This document shows, in pieces, positions 45,628-54,570 of a DNA stretch of 64,000 nt. Position numbers and translations under genes: made by a program. Below the pieces are notes generated by a model. It was not told the origin of the DNA, searched no databases, and saw only the letters and a list, made by a program, of their open reading frames with translations. The stretch is from Burkholderiales bacterium JOSHI_001 (GTDB taxonomy: Bacteria > Pseudomonadota > Gammaproteobacteria > Burkholderiales > Burkholderiaceae_C), in contig CM001438.1 of NCBI GenBank assembly GCA_000244995.1, positions 3,062,090-3,126,089 on the forward strand, in the 5' to 3' direction. The first letter of the stretch is position 1. Each line of letters starts with the position of its first letter.

Positions 45628-48122
45628 CGGGTTCTCTCTCCTGGCACAAGGGGTTTAGCAACATCCGCACCAGCGCTGGGCACCCATGCAGTATCGGTGG
45701 CATCGGCCGGCACAGCCCAGCGCCAGTGGCGGGGCTGCAAGGCGCGCCAGCAGGCCGATGCACCATCAAGCCACGTCCATGCACCACAGCGGTCGCTGCG
45801 CACCACCTTGATGCCCCGCTCGGCATAGCGCGCCATCACGTCGGGCGCCGGGTGGCCGAAGCGGCTGCGGTAACCGGCCTGCACAAAGGCCCAGCGAGGC
45901 TGCACCGCGTCCAGCAGCAGGCCGCTGGACGAGGTGCGGCTGCCGTGGTGCGGCACCATCAACAAGCTGCTGGCCAGGCGCGCACCATGCCGGGCCACCA
46001 GAGCCGCCTCCTGCGGGGCTTCGATGTCGGCGGTGAGCAGCGCGCTGCGGCCCTGGGCGTCCTGCACCCGCAGCACGCAGCTCACCGCGTTGGGCCGCGC
46101 TGAAGCCGGGTCGCCATCGTCGGGCCCTGGGTGCAGCAATTCGAAGTGCACGCCGTCCCACTGCCAGGCCTGGCCATCACGGCAGGGCGTCGCCAGGGCC
46201 GCCTGTTGCAGCAGCGGGTGCCCGCCGGGCAGGGAATGGCGCAGCTCAGCCACCGGCATCGCCCCCAGCACGGCGGCGGCACCGCCCACATGGTCGGTGT
46301 CACGGTGGCTGAGCACCAGGGTGTCGATGCGGTTTTCACCCCGGGCGCGCAGCAGCGGCAGCAGCACGCGCTGGCCTGCGTCGCTGTCGCGTGAATACTG
46401 CGGGCCGGCGTCGAACACCAGCAGGTGGCCACGGGTGCGCACCAGCACCGCGGTGCCCTGCCCCACGTCCACCGCCACCAGCTCGAAGGCGCCCGGCGCG
46501 GGGCGTGGCGGTGCCGGCCACAGCAGCGGCAGCAGCAAGGGCAGGCCCAGCACCCGCAGCCGGGCCGGCAGCGGCAGCACCAGCAGCAGCGCGCCCAGCA
46601 GGCCGGCCGCCACGCCCCAGGCCGGGGCGGCCGCGGCGGTCCACACGGCCGCGGGCCAGGCCGCCATGGCGCCCAGCACCGCCATCAGGCCTTGCACCAG
46701 CAAGGCGCTCAGCGACCACAAGGGGGGCAACAAGGCGCCGGCCAGTGCCAGCGGTGTGATCACCAGGGTGACCAGGGGAATGGCCAGCAGGTTGGCCAGG
46801 AATCCGACCAGCGACAGTTGCTGGAAGAACAGCATCGCCAAGGGCGACAGCCCCAACGTGGCCACCACCTGCGATCGCAGATGGGCCCGGCCCGTGGCCA
46901 GGACGCGCTGCGCCGCCGTGGCCGGCTCCTTGGCCTCGGGGGCCTGGCGCGGCTCGGACACCATCAGCAAGGCCACCGCGGCGAAGGACAGCCAGAACCC
47001 CGGCTGCAGCAGAGCCCAGGGGTCCAGCGCGCTCACCACCGCTGCGGCCACCAGCAGCAGCAGCAGCGGCGGCCAACTCAAGCCGGCGCTGCGCAGCACG
47101 GCCACGCTGGCCAGCATCAGCACCGTGCGCTGCGCCGGAACGCCCCAGCCGGCCAGCAGCGCATAGGCCGTGGCCAGCGCCAGCCCGCCCCAGCGCGCCG
47201 CCTGCGGCGTGGGCCAGGCCAGCACCAGGCGCGGGCTGCGGCGCCAGGCCGCGCCGATGAGGCCGCCGGCCAACCAGGCGAACAAGGTGATGTGCAGTCC
47301 ACTGATGGACATCAGGTGGGCCACGCCGGTGACGCGGAACAGCTCCCAGTCGGCGCGCTCGATGGCCGCCTGGTCGCCCACCACCAGCGCGGCCAGCACG
47401 CCGGCGGCGCGCAGCTCGGGCACGCGGGCGTCGATGGCGTCACGCAGGCGCTGGCGCAGGCGCTCGACCGGGTGCGCCACCGCTTCCGCCAGCAATTGCG
47501 GTGCCGTGCCCTGGGCGGTGGCGCGCACATAGCCCTGCGCGCCCAGGCCTTGCTCGAACAGCCACAGCTCGGCGTCGAAACCTTCGGGGTTCAGCGTGCC
47601 ATGTGGCAATTTCAATCGAACCGGAAGCGTCCAGCGTTGTCCGGCGCGCAGCGTGTGCAGCGGACCCGCCAGCAGGCTGTCTTCATGCAGCCCGCGGTAC
47701 CAACCCAGGGCCAAGGCCGGCGGCAGGCGCACCGGCTGGCCGTTCAGTTGCGCAGTCTCCACGTCCAGGCGCAGGCGCGTGCCGCTGGCGCCCAATTGGG
47801 GCATCTGCGCCACCACACCGGTGACCACCAGGTCCACGCCTTCCAGCGCGGGGTCCAGGCGTTCTTCCAGGCGCTGTTGGGCCCGCCATCCGGTGCTGGA
47901 CCAGCCCAGCAGCAACAGCGAAAGCAGCAGGGCCGGCAAGCCCCCGCGGCGGGCGCCGCGCTGCCAGGCCACGGCCAGCAGCACCGTCGCGGCGGCGGCA
48001 GCGGCGGCGTGCCAGGGCCAGGGCAGCAACGCCGGCTGGCGCAGCTGCCATGCCAGTCCAGCGCCCCAGGCCAGCACCGCCAGGCCCAGGCGCCAGCCTG
48101 CATGCCAAGCCCGTGCTGCCAT
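45624..48122 (-). CDS. comEC: ComEC/Rec2-family DNA uptake channel
   Basis: An 832-residue polytopic membrane protein. The N-terminal DUF4131 region is followed by the competence domain (HLMSISGLHITLFAWLAGG) and several helices, then a C-terminal metallo-beta-lactamase domain with VDVGQGTAVLVRTRGHLLVF and HRDTDHVGG (an intact HxxTDH motif). ComEC moves single-stranded DNA through the inner membrane during natural transformation. It heads the ATP-grasp/alpha-E/transglutaminase operon through an ATGA overlap, which is unexpected functionally. ATG at 48122 gives a normal N-terminus; the frame continues upstream without family character. Confidence 0.92.
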   Translation of the reverse strand: MAARAWHAGWRLGLAVLAWGAGLAWQLRQPALLPWPWHAAAAAAATVLLAVAWQRGARRGGLPALLLSLLLLGWSSTGWRAQQRLEERLDPALEGVDLVVTGVVAQMPQLGASGTRLRLDVETAQLNGQPVRLPPALALGWYRGLHEDSLLAGPLHTLRAGQRWTLPVRLKLPHGTLNPEGFDAELWLFEQGLGAQGYVRATAQGTAPQLLAEAVAHPVERLRQRLRDAIDARVPELRAAGVLAALVVGDQAAIERADWELFRVTGVAHLMSISGLHITLFAWLAGGLIGAAWRRSPRLVLAWPTPQAARWGGLALATAYALLAGWGVPAQRTVLMLASVAVLRSAGLSWPPLLLLLVAAAVVSALDPWALLQPGFWLSFAAVALLMVSEPRQAPEAKEPATAAQRVLATGRAHLRSQVVATLGLSPLAMLFFQQLSLVGFLANLLAIPLVTLVITPLALAGALLPPLWSLSALLVQGLMAVLGAMAAWPAAVWTAAAAPAWGVAAGLLGALLLVLPLPARLRVLGLPLLLPLLWPAPPRPAPGAFELVAVDVGQGTAVLVRTRGHLLVFDAGPQYSRDSDAGQRVLLPLLRARGENRIDTLVLSHRDTDHVGGAAAVLGAMPVAELRHSLPGGHPLLQQAALATPCRDGQAWQWDGVHFELLHPGPDDGDPASARPNAVSCVLRVQDAQGRSALLTADIEAPQEAALVARHGARLASSLLMVPHHGSRTSSSGLLLDAVQPRWAFVQAGYRSRFGHPAPDVMARYAERGIKVVRSDRCGAWTWLDGASACWRALQPRHWRWAVPADATDTAWVPSAGADVAKPLVPGERTR

Positions 48123-48183
48123 CGCTGCAGTGTAGGATGCGCGCCCGTCGGCCCCTGGGGGCCGCCTACCGTGGGAGCACCGC

Positions 48184-48639
48184 ATGTCCATCCAAGACCG
48201 CCTGGCCCAGGCCGGCATCACCCTGCCGCCGGTGGCGGTGCCTGCCGCGGCCTATGTGCCCTTCGTGCGCACCGGCAATCTGGTGTTCCTGTCCGGGCAC
48301 ATCGCCAAAAAGGACGGCAAGCCCTGGGTGGGCCAGTTGGGCCTGACCATGGCCACCGAAGAGGGCAAGGCCGCCGCGCGCGCCATCGCCATCGACCTGA
48401 TGGGCACCCTGCAGGCCGCCGTGGGCGACCTGAACCAGGTGACCCGCATCGTGAAGGTGATGGGCCTGGTGAATTCCACCGCCACCTTCACCGAGCAGCA
48501 CCTGGTGATCAACGGCTGCTCGGAACTGCTGGGGCAGATCTTTGCAGAGAAAGGCGCGCATGCCCGCAGCGCCTTCGGCGTGGCGCAGATTCCCACCGGC
48601 TCGTGCGTGGAAATCGAACTCATCGCCGAGGTGGCCTGA
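48184..48639 (+). CDS. RidA (YjgF/YER057c/UK114)-family protein
   Basis: A 151-residue protein of the longer RidA subgroup. Landmarks are FVRTGNLVFLSGHIA, an internal NQVTRIVKVMGLV and the C-terminal VEIELIAEV. RidA proteins hydrolyse reactive enamine/imine intermediates from PLP enzymes; this subgroup (about 150 residues, with AFGVAQIPTGSCVEI) lacks the catalytic Arg context of classical RidA as far as I can judge, so imine deaminase activity is unproven. It is divergent from comEC, with 61 bases between starts, and just upstream of dsbB. Confidence 0.85.
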   Translation: MSIQDRLAQAGITLPPVAVPAAAYVPFVRTGNLVFLSGHIAKKDGKPWVGQLGLTMATEEGKAAARAIAIDLMGTLQAAVGDLNQVTRIVKVMGLVNSTATFTEQHLVINGCSELLGQIFAEKGAHARSAFGVAQIPTGSCVEIELIAEVA

Positions 48640-48641
48640 TC

Positions 48642-49136
48642 TTGAGCCTGCCGACCCGGAACCCCGACCTGCTGCTGGGTGGCGTGGCCGCCGCCGCCGC
48701 CGCCGCCGTGGGCATGGCCTTGTTTTCACAGTACCGCTGGGACATGCAGCCCTGCCCCTGGTGCGTGCTGCAGCGGGCCATCACGGTGGCCATCGCCCTG
48801 GCCGCGCTGCTGGGCCTGTTGTGGCGCGCACCGCTGGGCCGTCGCCTGGGCGCGGGCCTGGTGCTGGTGCTGGGTGCCTGCGGCGTGGCCGCGGCGCTGT
48901 GGCAGCACTTCGTGGCCGCCGCATCGGCTTCCTGCGCCATGACACTGGCCGACCGCATCATGGGCGCGTTGGCGCTGGACAGCACCTGGCCCGACATCTT
49001 TGCCGCCCGCGCGTCCTGCGCCGACGCCAAGGTGAACCTCGCCGGCATCCCGTATGAATTCTGGAGCCTGGCGTTGTTCCTGCTGCTGATGCTCGCCGCC
49101 CTGCAGGTGTTCCGCAGACCGGCGCCGGGCCCTTGA
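48642..49136 (+). CDS. dsbB: Disulfide bond formation protein B
   Basis: A 164-residue four-helix quinone reductase that re-oxidises DsbA. The first active pair is CPWC (C38/C41); the second periplasmic pair is C98 and C126. Helices before and after are clear, with WSLALFLLLMLAALQVF the last. It starts at a TTG two bases after the ridA stop, with GAGGTGG upstream as ribosome site; no ATG is available before the first helix, so the rare start is required. The gene is therefore translationally linked to ridA. A perfect hairpin begins just after its stop. Confidence 0.92.
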   Translation: MSLPTRNPDLLLGGVAAAAAAAVGMALFSQYRWDMQPCPWCVLQRAITVAIALAALLGLLWRAPLGRRLGAGLVLVLGACGVAAALWQHFVAAASASCAMTLADRIMGALALDSTWPDIFAARASCADAKVNLAGIPYEFWSLALFLLLMLAALQVFRRPAPGP

Positions 49137-49137
49137 T

Positions 49138-49158
49138 GCCGGGTGCGAAGCACCCGGC
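49138..49158. terminator. Strong hairpin directly after dsbB (terminator-like, no T-run)
   Basis: GCCGGGTGC and GCACCCGGC pair perfectly over nine bases around a GAA triloop, starting one base after the dsbB stop codon. No T-run follows, so it may be a Rho-linked or RNA-stabilising structure and not a classical intrinsic terminator. Confidence 0.6.
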
Positions 49159-49295
49159 GTCCGAATAGGCCCTCCCTGAACTTTGTGTTTGTGAAGCCAC
49201 TGTAGGGGCGGGACTTTCATCCCGACATCCCCGGAGCCGGGGGCAGGCTGACCCTCATCAACAGGCCTCTGGCGACATTCGCCCAAGATGTCACG

Positions 49296-50534
49296 ATGTC
49301 CGCACAGCCCACCTCCTCCACCCTGTCTTCCGCCGCCGATGCCGATGTGCTGATCGTCGGCGCCGGGCCGGCCGGCCTGGCCCTGGCCTGCGCACTGGAC
49401 GCCGCCGGCATCAGCAGCCTGCTGCTGGAACAACAGGACAGCGCTTCACTGTCCGCCCCGCCCGAAGACGGCCGCGACATTGCGCTGACCCACCGCGCGC
49501 GCCAGGTGATGCAGCAACTGGGCTTGTGGCAACGCCTGCCATCCAGCTCGGTGGCGCCGCTGCGCGAAGCGCGTGTGCTGGATGGCGAGGCCACGTCCTT
49601 TCTGCAATTCGGCGCCAAGGACGGGCACAGCGCGGGCCAGCCTCTGGGCTGGCTGGTGCCCAACCACCTGATCCGCCAGGCCGCGCACGACGAGGCCCGC
49701 AGCCGCGCGAAACTGCGCATCGAATGCGGGGCCAGGGTCACCGCGCTGGCACTGAACGATGACATGGCGCGGGTCAGCCTGGCCGACGGCCGCAGCCTGC
49801 AGGCTCCGCTGGTGGTGGCCGCCGACAGCCGCTTTTCCGAAACCCGCCGGCGTGCCGGCATCGGTGCGGCAATGCGCGACTTCGGCCGCACCGTCATCGT
49901 GGCCCGCGTGGCCCACGAGGGCGACAACCAGGGCATCGCCTGGGAATGCTTCCGCTATGGCAACACCCTGGCGCTGCTGCCGATGAACGGCGGGCAATGT
50001 TCGGCCGTGATCACCGCGCGCAGCGACCAGGCCGCCTCCTGGCTGGCCCTGGACGACGCGGGTTTCGCCGAACGCGTGCAGCAGCAGGCGGGTTCACGCC
50101 TGGGCGCCTTGCGCACGGCCTCGGCCCGCCACGCCTACCCGCTGGTGGCCGTGTACGCGCACCGCTTCACCGCCCAGCGCTTTGCGCTGGTGGGCGACGC
50201 GGCGGTGGGCATGCACCCGGTCACCGCGCATGGCTACAACTTCGGCCTGTACGGCGTGCAGGTGCTGGCACGCGAACTGGCTGCGGCCAGGCGCGCCGGC
50301 ACCGACCTGGGCGCCGGGCCCGCGCTGCAGCGCTATGACGCCGAGCACCGGCGGGTCACGCTGCCCATCTACCTGGGCACCAACGCCATCGTGTCGCTGT
50401 TCACCGACGAGCGAACGCCCGCCAAAGCCTTGCGAAAGGCCGTGCTCACGGTTGCAGAACGGGTGCCGCCCTTTTCGGGCCTGATCCGGCGCGCCATCAC
50501 ACGCCAGCTCACCGGCGAAGTGGCAGCGGCCTGA
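49296..50534 (+). CDS. ubiM: FAD-dependent ubiquinone-type hydroxylase, UbiM-like
   Basis: A 412-residue flavoprotein monooxygenase of the UbiH/F/I/L/M group. The dinucleotide fold GAGPAG is at 22-27. The second FAD motif reads GDAAVGMHPVTAHGYN at 300-315; GMHPVTAHG is the form I associate with UbiM, whereas UbiH and UbiF have a LHP.AGQG-type motif. UbiM proteins hydroxylate ubiquinone intermediates, sometimes at more than one position. Isolated, without other ubi genes nearby. The subtype call is moderate, the family call strong. Confidence 0.78.
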   Translation: MSAQPTSSTLSSAADADVLIVGAGPAGLALACALDAAGISSLLLEQQDSASLSAPPEDGRDIALTHRARQVMQQLGLWQRLPSSSVAPLREARVLDGEATSFLQFGAKDGHSAGQPLGWLVPNHLIRQAAHDEARSRAKLRIECGARVTALALNDDMARVSLADGRSLQAPLVVAADSRFSETRRRAGIGAAMRDFGRTVIVARVAHEGDNQGIAWECFRYGNTLALLPMNGGQCSAVITARSDQAASWLALDDAGFAERVQQQAGSRLGALRTASARHAYPLVAVYAHRFTAQRFALVGDAAVGMHPVTAHGYNFGLYGVQVLARELAAARRAGTDLGAGPALQRYDAEHRRVTLPIYLGTNAIVSLFTDERTPAKALRKAVLTVAERVPPFSGLIRRAITRQLTGEVAAA

Positions 50535-50548
50535 GCCGGTTTCAGGCC
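50528..50548. terminator. Inverted repeat spanning both stop codons of convergent genes
   Basis: GGCCTGA and TCAGGCC pair perfectly over seven bases with a seven-base loop. The left arm ends in the stop codon of the ubiM-like gene and the right arm begins with the stop codon of the opposing metalloprotease gene. Only TT follows. It may act as a short bidirectional terminator. Confidence 0.4.
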
Positions 50549-51459
50549 TTGCGGCGCCAGCGCGTGCCGACGGCCGCCAGGCCCAGCACGGCCATCAGCC
50601 AGGTGGCGGGCTCGGGCACCGGGGCGGTGACGTTGTAGCCGATGTCGCGCAGCACGGCGTAGTCCAGTTCGCTGGGGTTGTTGCGTTGGCCGTTCACCAG
50701 CGCGGGCACCATGGCGGGCGATTTGCCTTGGAAAAGGACCCCCTGGTCCCAATGGGCCGGGTCGCCGTTGACCCAGTCCAGTTCCACCGCCTGGCCGGCC
50801 ACGGCCTGAACATGGGCCCCGGTGTAGGTCTTGCCATCGGCCGACACATCGGCGTTGTAGGCGTTGCCCTGGCCGAAGCCCAGGATGTGGAAGATCTCGT
50901 GGGCCGCCACCGAGTAGAAGTCGTACTGGGCGAAGGACTGACCGGCTTCGCTGGAACCGAAGTACCAATTGAAGCTGGTGTTGAAAGTGATGCCGCCGCC
51001 CACCGGGTCGTAGTTGGTGGTGCTGTTGCGGCTGTTGAACAGCGCTGTCCATGCACCCGTACCGCCGATGGACAGCCCAAAGTTGGCAAAGGCCAGCGGG
51101 CCGCCCGAACCCAGGCTGCTGCCGCCCACAAAGAGGGTCAGGGTGTTCGCCAAGACGGGGCGGTCCGTCAGGCTCACCTCGGTGCCCGAATGGCCCGGGT
51201 TGTCGAAGGACAGGGTCCAGTGATTGACGGCGTTGGGGGTGATGGCCCCGAAGGTCTCGTTCACCAACCGGGCTTCGATGTCGCTGGCCGCCTGCTCCAG
51301 GATGGCCTTGCGGCCGGCGTCCGCAAAGAAGCCGCTGTCATAGCTGTAGTCGAAGACGATGTCGATCTGGGCCTGGGCCCCCAAAGGCAAGGCCAGCGCC
51401 ATGGCCGTCAGCGCATTCAGCAGGACCGGGCGCTTGTTGTTCGTGTTCGCGCGCAACAT
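50542..51459 (-). CDS. PEP-CTERM-anchored zinc metalloprotease
   Basis: A 305-residue exported protein with signal peptide (LLNALTAMALALPLGAQAQ), a body with metalloprotease motif HEIFHILGFG at 187-196 (H187, E188, H191), and a C-terminal VPEPATWLMAVLGLAAV sorting tag followed by basic residues. The motif starts like a metzincin, but position 197, where HExxHxxGxxH has the third His, is Gln. The third ligand must differ or come from elsewhere. It resembles a family of NF038122-like PEP-CTERM metalloproteases. GGAG precedes the ATG at 51459; a GTG four codons upstream is the alternative. Confidence 0.82.
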   Translation of the reverse strand: MLRANTNNKRPVLLNALTAMALALPLGAQAQIDIVFDYSYDSGFFADAGRKAILEQAASDIEARLVNETFGAITPNAVNHWTLSFDNPGHSGTEVSLTDRPVLANTLTLFVGGSSLGSGGPLAFANFGLSIGGTGAWTALFNSRNSTTNYDPVGGGITFNTSFNWYFGSSEAGQSFAQYDFYSVAAHEIFHILGFGQGNAYNADVSADGKTYTGAHVQAVAGQAVELDWVNGDPAHWDQGVLFQGKSPAMVPALVNGQRNNPSELDYAVLRDIGYNVTAPVPEPATWLMAVLGLAAVGTRWRRKA

Positions 51460-51584
51460 CGTCTCCAACACTTGTTACTGTTGGAATTGATTCTGTCATG
51501 CACCCTTGTCAGGCCGGCGCGCAACCGGCCCCCCGGTTCACGGGGAGCCTGGAGCCCGTCGCGGGGCTGGGCGCGCGCCCGGGC

Positions 51585-53903
51585 TCAGACCGCCAGCACC
51601 CGCTGCGCCTTCATGCCTTCCACCGCCTTGCCCTTGCGCGCGCGCTTGCCGACATGGGCGGTGAGGTGGGCGCCCTTGAGCACCTCCTCCTTGGCCTTGC
51701 CGCCACGCCCGGATCCCAGCACGCGCAGGGCATCGCCGAAGGCCGCCACGCTGACCAGCGCGTCCTTGGGCTCCAGGTCCATCAAGGTCAGGCCGCGACC
51801 GCCCTTGGGCTGGTGTTTCAACTCGTCCAGCGGGAACACCAGCAGCCGCCCCGTCAGGCTGAGGCAGGCCAGTTGCTGCGCCAGCAGTTCCCCCACCGGC
51901 ACCGCGCTGGGCGGCAGCGGGTGTTCGCCGGCTTCCAGCGCCAGGAAGGTCTTGCCGCCCTTGTTGCGCCCCACCAGGTCGCCCAGTTGCGCCAGCAGGC
52001 CGAAGCCGCCGGTGCCGGCCAGCACCAGCAGGCGGCTGGCTTCAGCAGCGTAATAGTGCGCCGGCTGGGTGCCGGACTCCAGGTCGATCAGGCTGGTGAT
52101 GGGCTGGCCATCACCGCGCCCGCCGGGCAGCAGCGACACCGCCACGCTGTACACCCGCCCATTGCTGCCAAACACCACCAGCGGGTCCACCGTGCGGCAG
52201 GGGAACACGCCGTACAGGCCGTCACCGGCCTTGAAGGCCAGCGTGGCCGCGTCCACCTCGTGGCCCTTGAGCGCCCTCACCCAGCCTTTCAGGCTGACCA
52301 CCACGGTGACGGCTTCGTCCACCACCTTGATCTCCGCCACGGCCTTCTTCTCGGCCTGGATCAGGGTGCGGCGCGCGTCGCCGAACTGCTTGGCGTCGGC
52401 CTCGATCTCCTTGATGACCGTGCGCTTCAGGCTGCTGGGGCTGCCCAGGATGTCCTCCAGCTTCTTCTGCTCGTCGCGCAGGCCCTTCAACTCCTGCTCG
52501 ATCTTGATCGCTTCCAGCCGCGCCAACTGGCGCAGGCGGATTTCCAGGATGTCCTCGGCCTGGCGGTCGCTCAACTTGAAGCGATCGATCAGCGCCGGTT
52601 TGGGCTCGTCCGCGTTGCGGATGATGCGGATCACCTCGTCGATGTTCAGCAGCACCAGTTGCCGGCCTTCGAGGATGTGGATGCGGTCCAGCACCTTCGT
52701 CAACCGGTGCTGGGTGCGGCGCTGCACCGTGGTTTGGCGGAAGGCGATCCATTCGGTCAGCACCTGGCGCAGGCCCTTCTGCACCGGGCGGCCGTCGATG
52801 CCCACCATGGTCAGGTTCACCGGCGCACTGGTCTCCAGGCTGGTGTGGGCCAGCAGGGTGTTGATCAGCTCGTCCTGCTCCACGGTGCGGCTCTTGGGCT
52901 CGAACACCAGGCGGACGGCGGCTTCCTTGCCCGATTCATCGCGCACCGCGTCCAGCACCGCCAGCACCGACGCCTTCAACTGCACCTGGTCGGCGCTGAG
53001 CGCCTTCTTGCCGGCCTTCACCTTGGGGTTGGTCAGCTCCTCAATTTCTTCCAGCACCTTCTGCGTGCTGGTGCCCGGCGGCAGTTCGGTCACCACCAGC
53101 TGCCACTGGCCGCGCGCCAGGTCCTCGATCTTCCAGCGCGCGCGAACCTTCAGGCTGCCGCGCCCGCTGGCATAGGCCGCGCGGATGTCCTCGGCGCTGC
53201 TGATGATCTGGCCACCGCCGGGGTAATCGGGCCCGGGCAGCAATTCGAACAGGTCGTCGTCGGACAGCCTGTCGTTGCGGATCAGCGCCACCGCGGTCGC
53301 CGCCACTTCGTTCAGGTTGTGGCTGGGCACTTCGGTGGCCAGGCCCACGGCAATGCCGGACGCGCCGTTCAGCAGCACGAAAGGCAGGCGCGCGGGCAGT
53401 TGCTTCGGCTCTTCGAAGCTGCCGTCGTAGTTGGGCACGAAGTCCACCGTGCCTTCGTCCAGTTCGTCCAGCAGCAGCCGTGCGATGGGCGCCAGACGCG
53501 CTTCGGTGTAGCGCATGGCCGCGGCACCGTCGCCGTCGCGGCTGCCGAAATTGCCCTGGCCGTCGATCAGCGGGTAGCGCTGGCTGAAGCTCTGCGCCAT
53601 GCGCACCAACGCGTCGTAGGCCGCGGTGTCGCCGTGGGGGTGGAACTTGCCCAGGACGTCGCCCACCACGCGGGCGCTTTTCACCGGCTTGGGCGCACCG
53701 CCGGACGCGCCGAAGCCCAGGCCCATGCGCTGCATGGCATACAGGATGCGGCGCTGCACCGGCTTCTGGCCGTCGCACACGTCGGGCAGGGCGCGGCCCT
53801 TCACCACGGACAGGGCGTATTCCAGGTAGGCGCGCTCGGCATAGGCGCCCAGAGCGATGGCGTCGCCGGCTTCGGGCGCTGCCAGGGGTTCGGTGTCTGA
53901 CAT
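51585..53903 (-). CDS. parC: DNA topoisomerase IV subunit A
   Basis: A 772-residue type II topoisomerase subunit that cuts and rejoins DNA to separate replicated chromosomes. Visible features: the N-terminal [54 protein letters not shown] and ARL, with the catalytic Tyr in RYTEARL near residue 131, and a beta-propeller C-terminal domain ending in a lysine-rich tail. It lacks the GyrA-box QRRGGKG, which supports ParC over GyrA. ParE is not in the window. Full length. Confidence 0.95.
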   Translation of the reverse strand: MSDTEPLAAPEAGDAIALGAYAERAYLEYALSVVKGRALPDVCDGQKPVQRRILYAMQRMGLGFGASGGAPKPVKSARVVGDVLGKFHPHGDTAAYDALVRMAQSFSQRYPLIDGQGNFGSRDGDGAAAMRYTEARLAPIARLLLDELDEGTVDFVPNYDGSFEEPKQLPARLPFVLLNGASGIAVGLATEVPSHNLNEVAATAVALIRNDRLSDDDLFELLPGPDYPGGGQIISSAEDIRAAYASGRGSLKVRARWKIEDLARGQWQLVVTELPPGTSTQKVLEEIEELTNPKVKAGKKALSADQVQLKASVLAVLDAVRDESGKEAAVRLVFEPKSRTVEQDELINTLLAHTSLETSAPVNLTMVGIDGRPVQKGLRQVLTEWIAFRQTTVQRRTQHRLTKVLDRIHILEGRQLVLLNIDEVIRIIRNADEPKPALIDRFKLSDRQAEDILEIRLRQLARLEAIKIEQELKGLRDEQKKLEDILGSPSSLKRTVIKEIEADAKQFGDARRTLIQAEKKAVAEIKVVDEAVTVVVSLKGWVRALKGHEVDAATLAFKAGDGLYGVFPCRTVDPLVVFGSNGRVYSVAVSLLPGGRGDGQPITSLIDLESGTQPAHYYAAEASRLLVLAGTGGFGLLAQLGDLVGRNKGGKTFLALEAGEHPLPPSAVPVGELLAQQLACLSLTGRLLVFPLDELKHQPKGGRGLTLMDLEPKDALVSVAAFGDALRVLGSGRGGKAKEEVLKGAHLTAHVGKRARKGKAVEGMKAQRVLAV

Positions 53904-54087
53904 GTATCGGGTGGTGCGGCTCGCCGGCTGCCCGGCGGCGCAGGGCTGGCTGTTGGCGCGGAGCCCGCCGAGGCGGGCCGGGTTTCAAACCGCCCGCAGG
54001 CGCAAGCAGCGCCGGGGCGGGCGCATTGTGCAATGGAACGGCCGGGGCCCCGTTCCTGCGGGCAGCGGCGCCCGGGCCGTCAGCGCA

Positions 54088-54570
54088 TCAGGGCTGGCGG
54101 CTGATGGGCGGCAGCACATTGCAGAACGCCGGCCCCCAGGCCAATTCGCCGCTGGCGCTGCGCACGCTGTCGGATTTCCAGCGCCCCCCCACCGACAGGC
54201 TCAGCAGCCGCGGCTGCGGGCCTGGCAGGTAGGCCACCAGGCCGTCGAAACCGGAAACCTCGCCGAAAGGCTGGCGCAGCACGCGGCGCAGGTCGCGCTG
54301 CGCTGCCGCCTGGCGCTGCACCAGGGCCCGCCGCACCAGCGCGGGCGTGACGGCCGCCGGGCGCTGGCGCATGTACAGCAAGGCGCCGCTGGGCCAGCAC
54401 AGCCGGTCGCTGCCATTGACGAAGGCCTGGATGGCCTCGTCGGCCGAAGCGCCGGGCGCGCCACCCAGGTTCATCCACACCACATAGGGGCCCTCCACGC
54501 TGCCTGCGCGCGCGGCCCCGGCCAGCAGCAGCAAGGCAATGCAACAAACGCGAGGGCCGAGGCGGCTCAC
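54088..54570 (-). CDS. Small exported protein, possible immunity partner of the upstream amidase
   Basis: A 160-residue precursor with a clear signal peptide (VCCIALLLLAGAARAG). The mature part (about 135 residues) has a WMNLGGAPGASADEAIQAF start and two late cysteines at most; I do not recognise the family. Its ATG overlaps the stop of the upstream amidase gene by four bases (ATGA), so the two proteins are made together. A periplasmic protein tied this tightly to a cell-wall-hydrolase-like gene is a common arrangement for immunity proteins, but this is inference from position alone. Confidence 0.68.
   Translation of the reverse strand: MSRLGPRVCCIALLLLAGAARAGSVEGPYVVWMNLGGAPGASADEAIQAFVNGSDRLCWPSGALLYMRQRPAAVTPALVRRALVQRQAAAQRDLRRVLRQPFGEVSGFDGLVAYLPGPQPRLLSLSVGGRWKSDSVRSASGELAWGPAFCNVLPPISRQP

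Noticed and set aside
46425-48641. Plus-strand open frame leading into dsbB
   Set aside because: It is Gln/Arg/His-rich antisense of comEC. The real dsbB begins at TTG 48642, where the DsbB helix starts.
53963-53978. GC hairpin between the small exported protein and parC
   Set aside because: A six-pair stem (GCCCGC/GCGGGC) with a four-base loop but no T-run; too weak in such GC-rich DNA to call a terminator.
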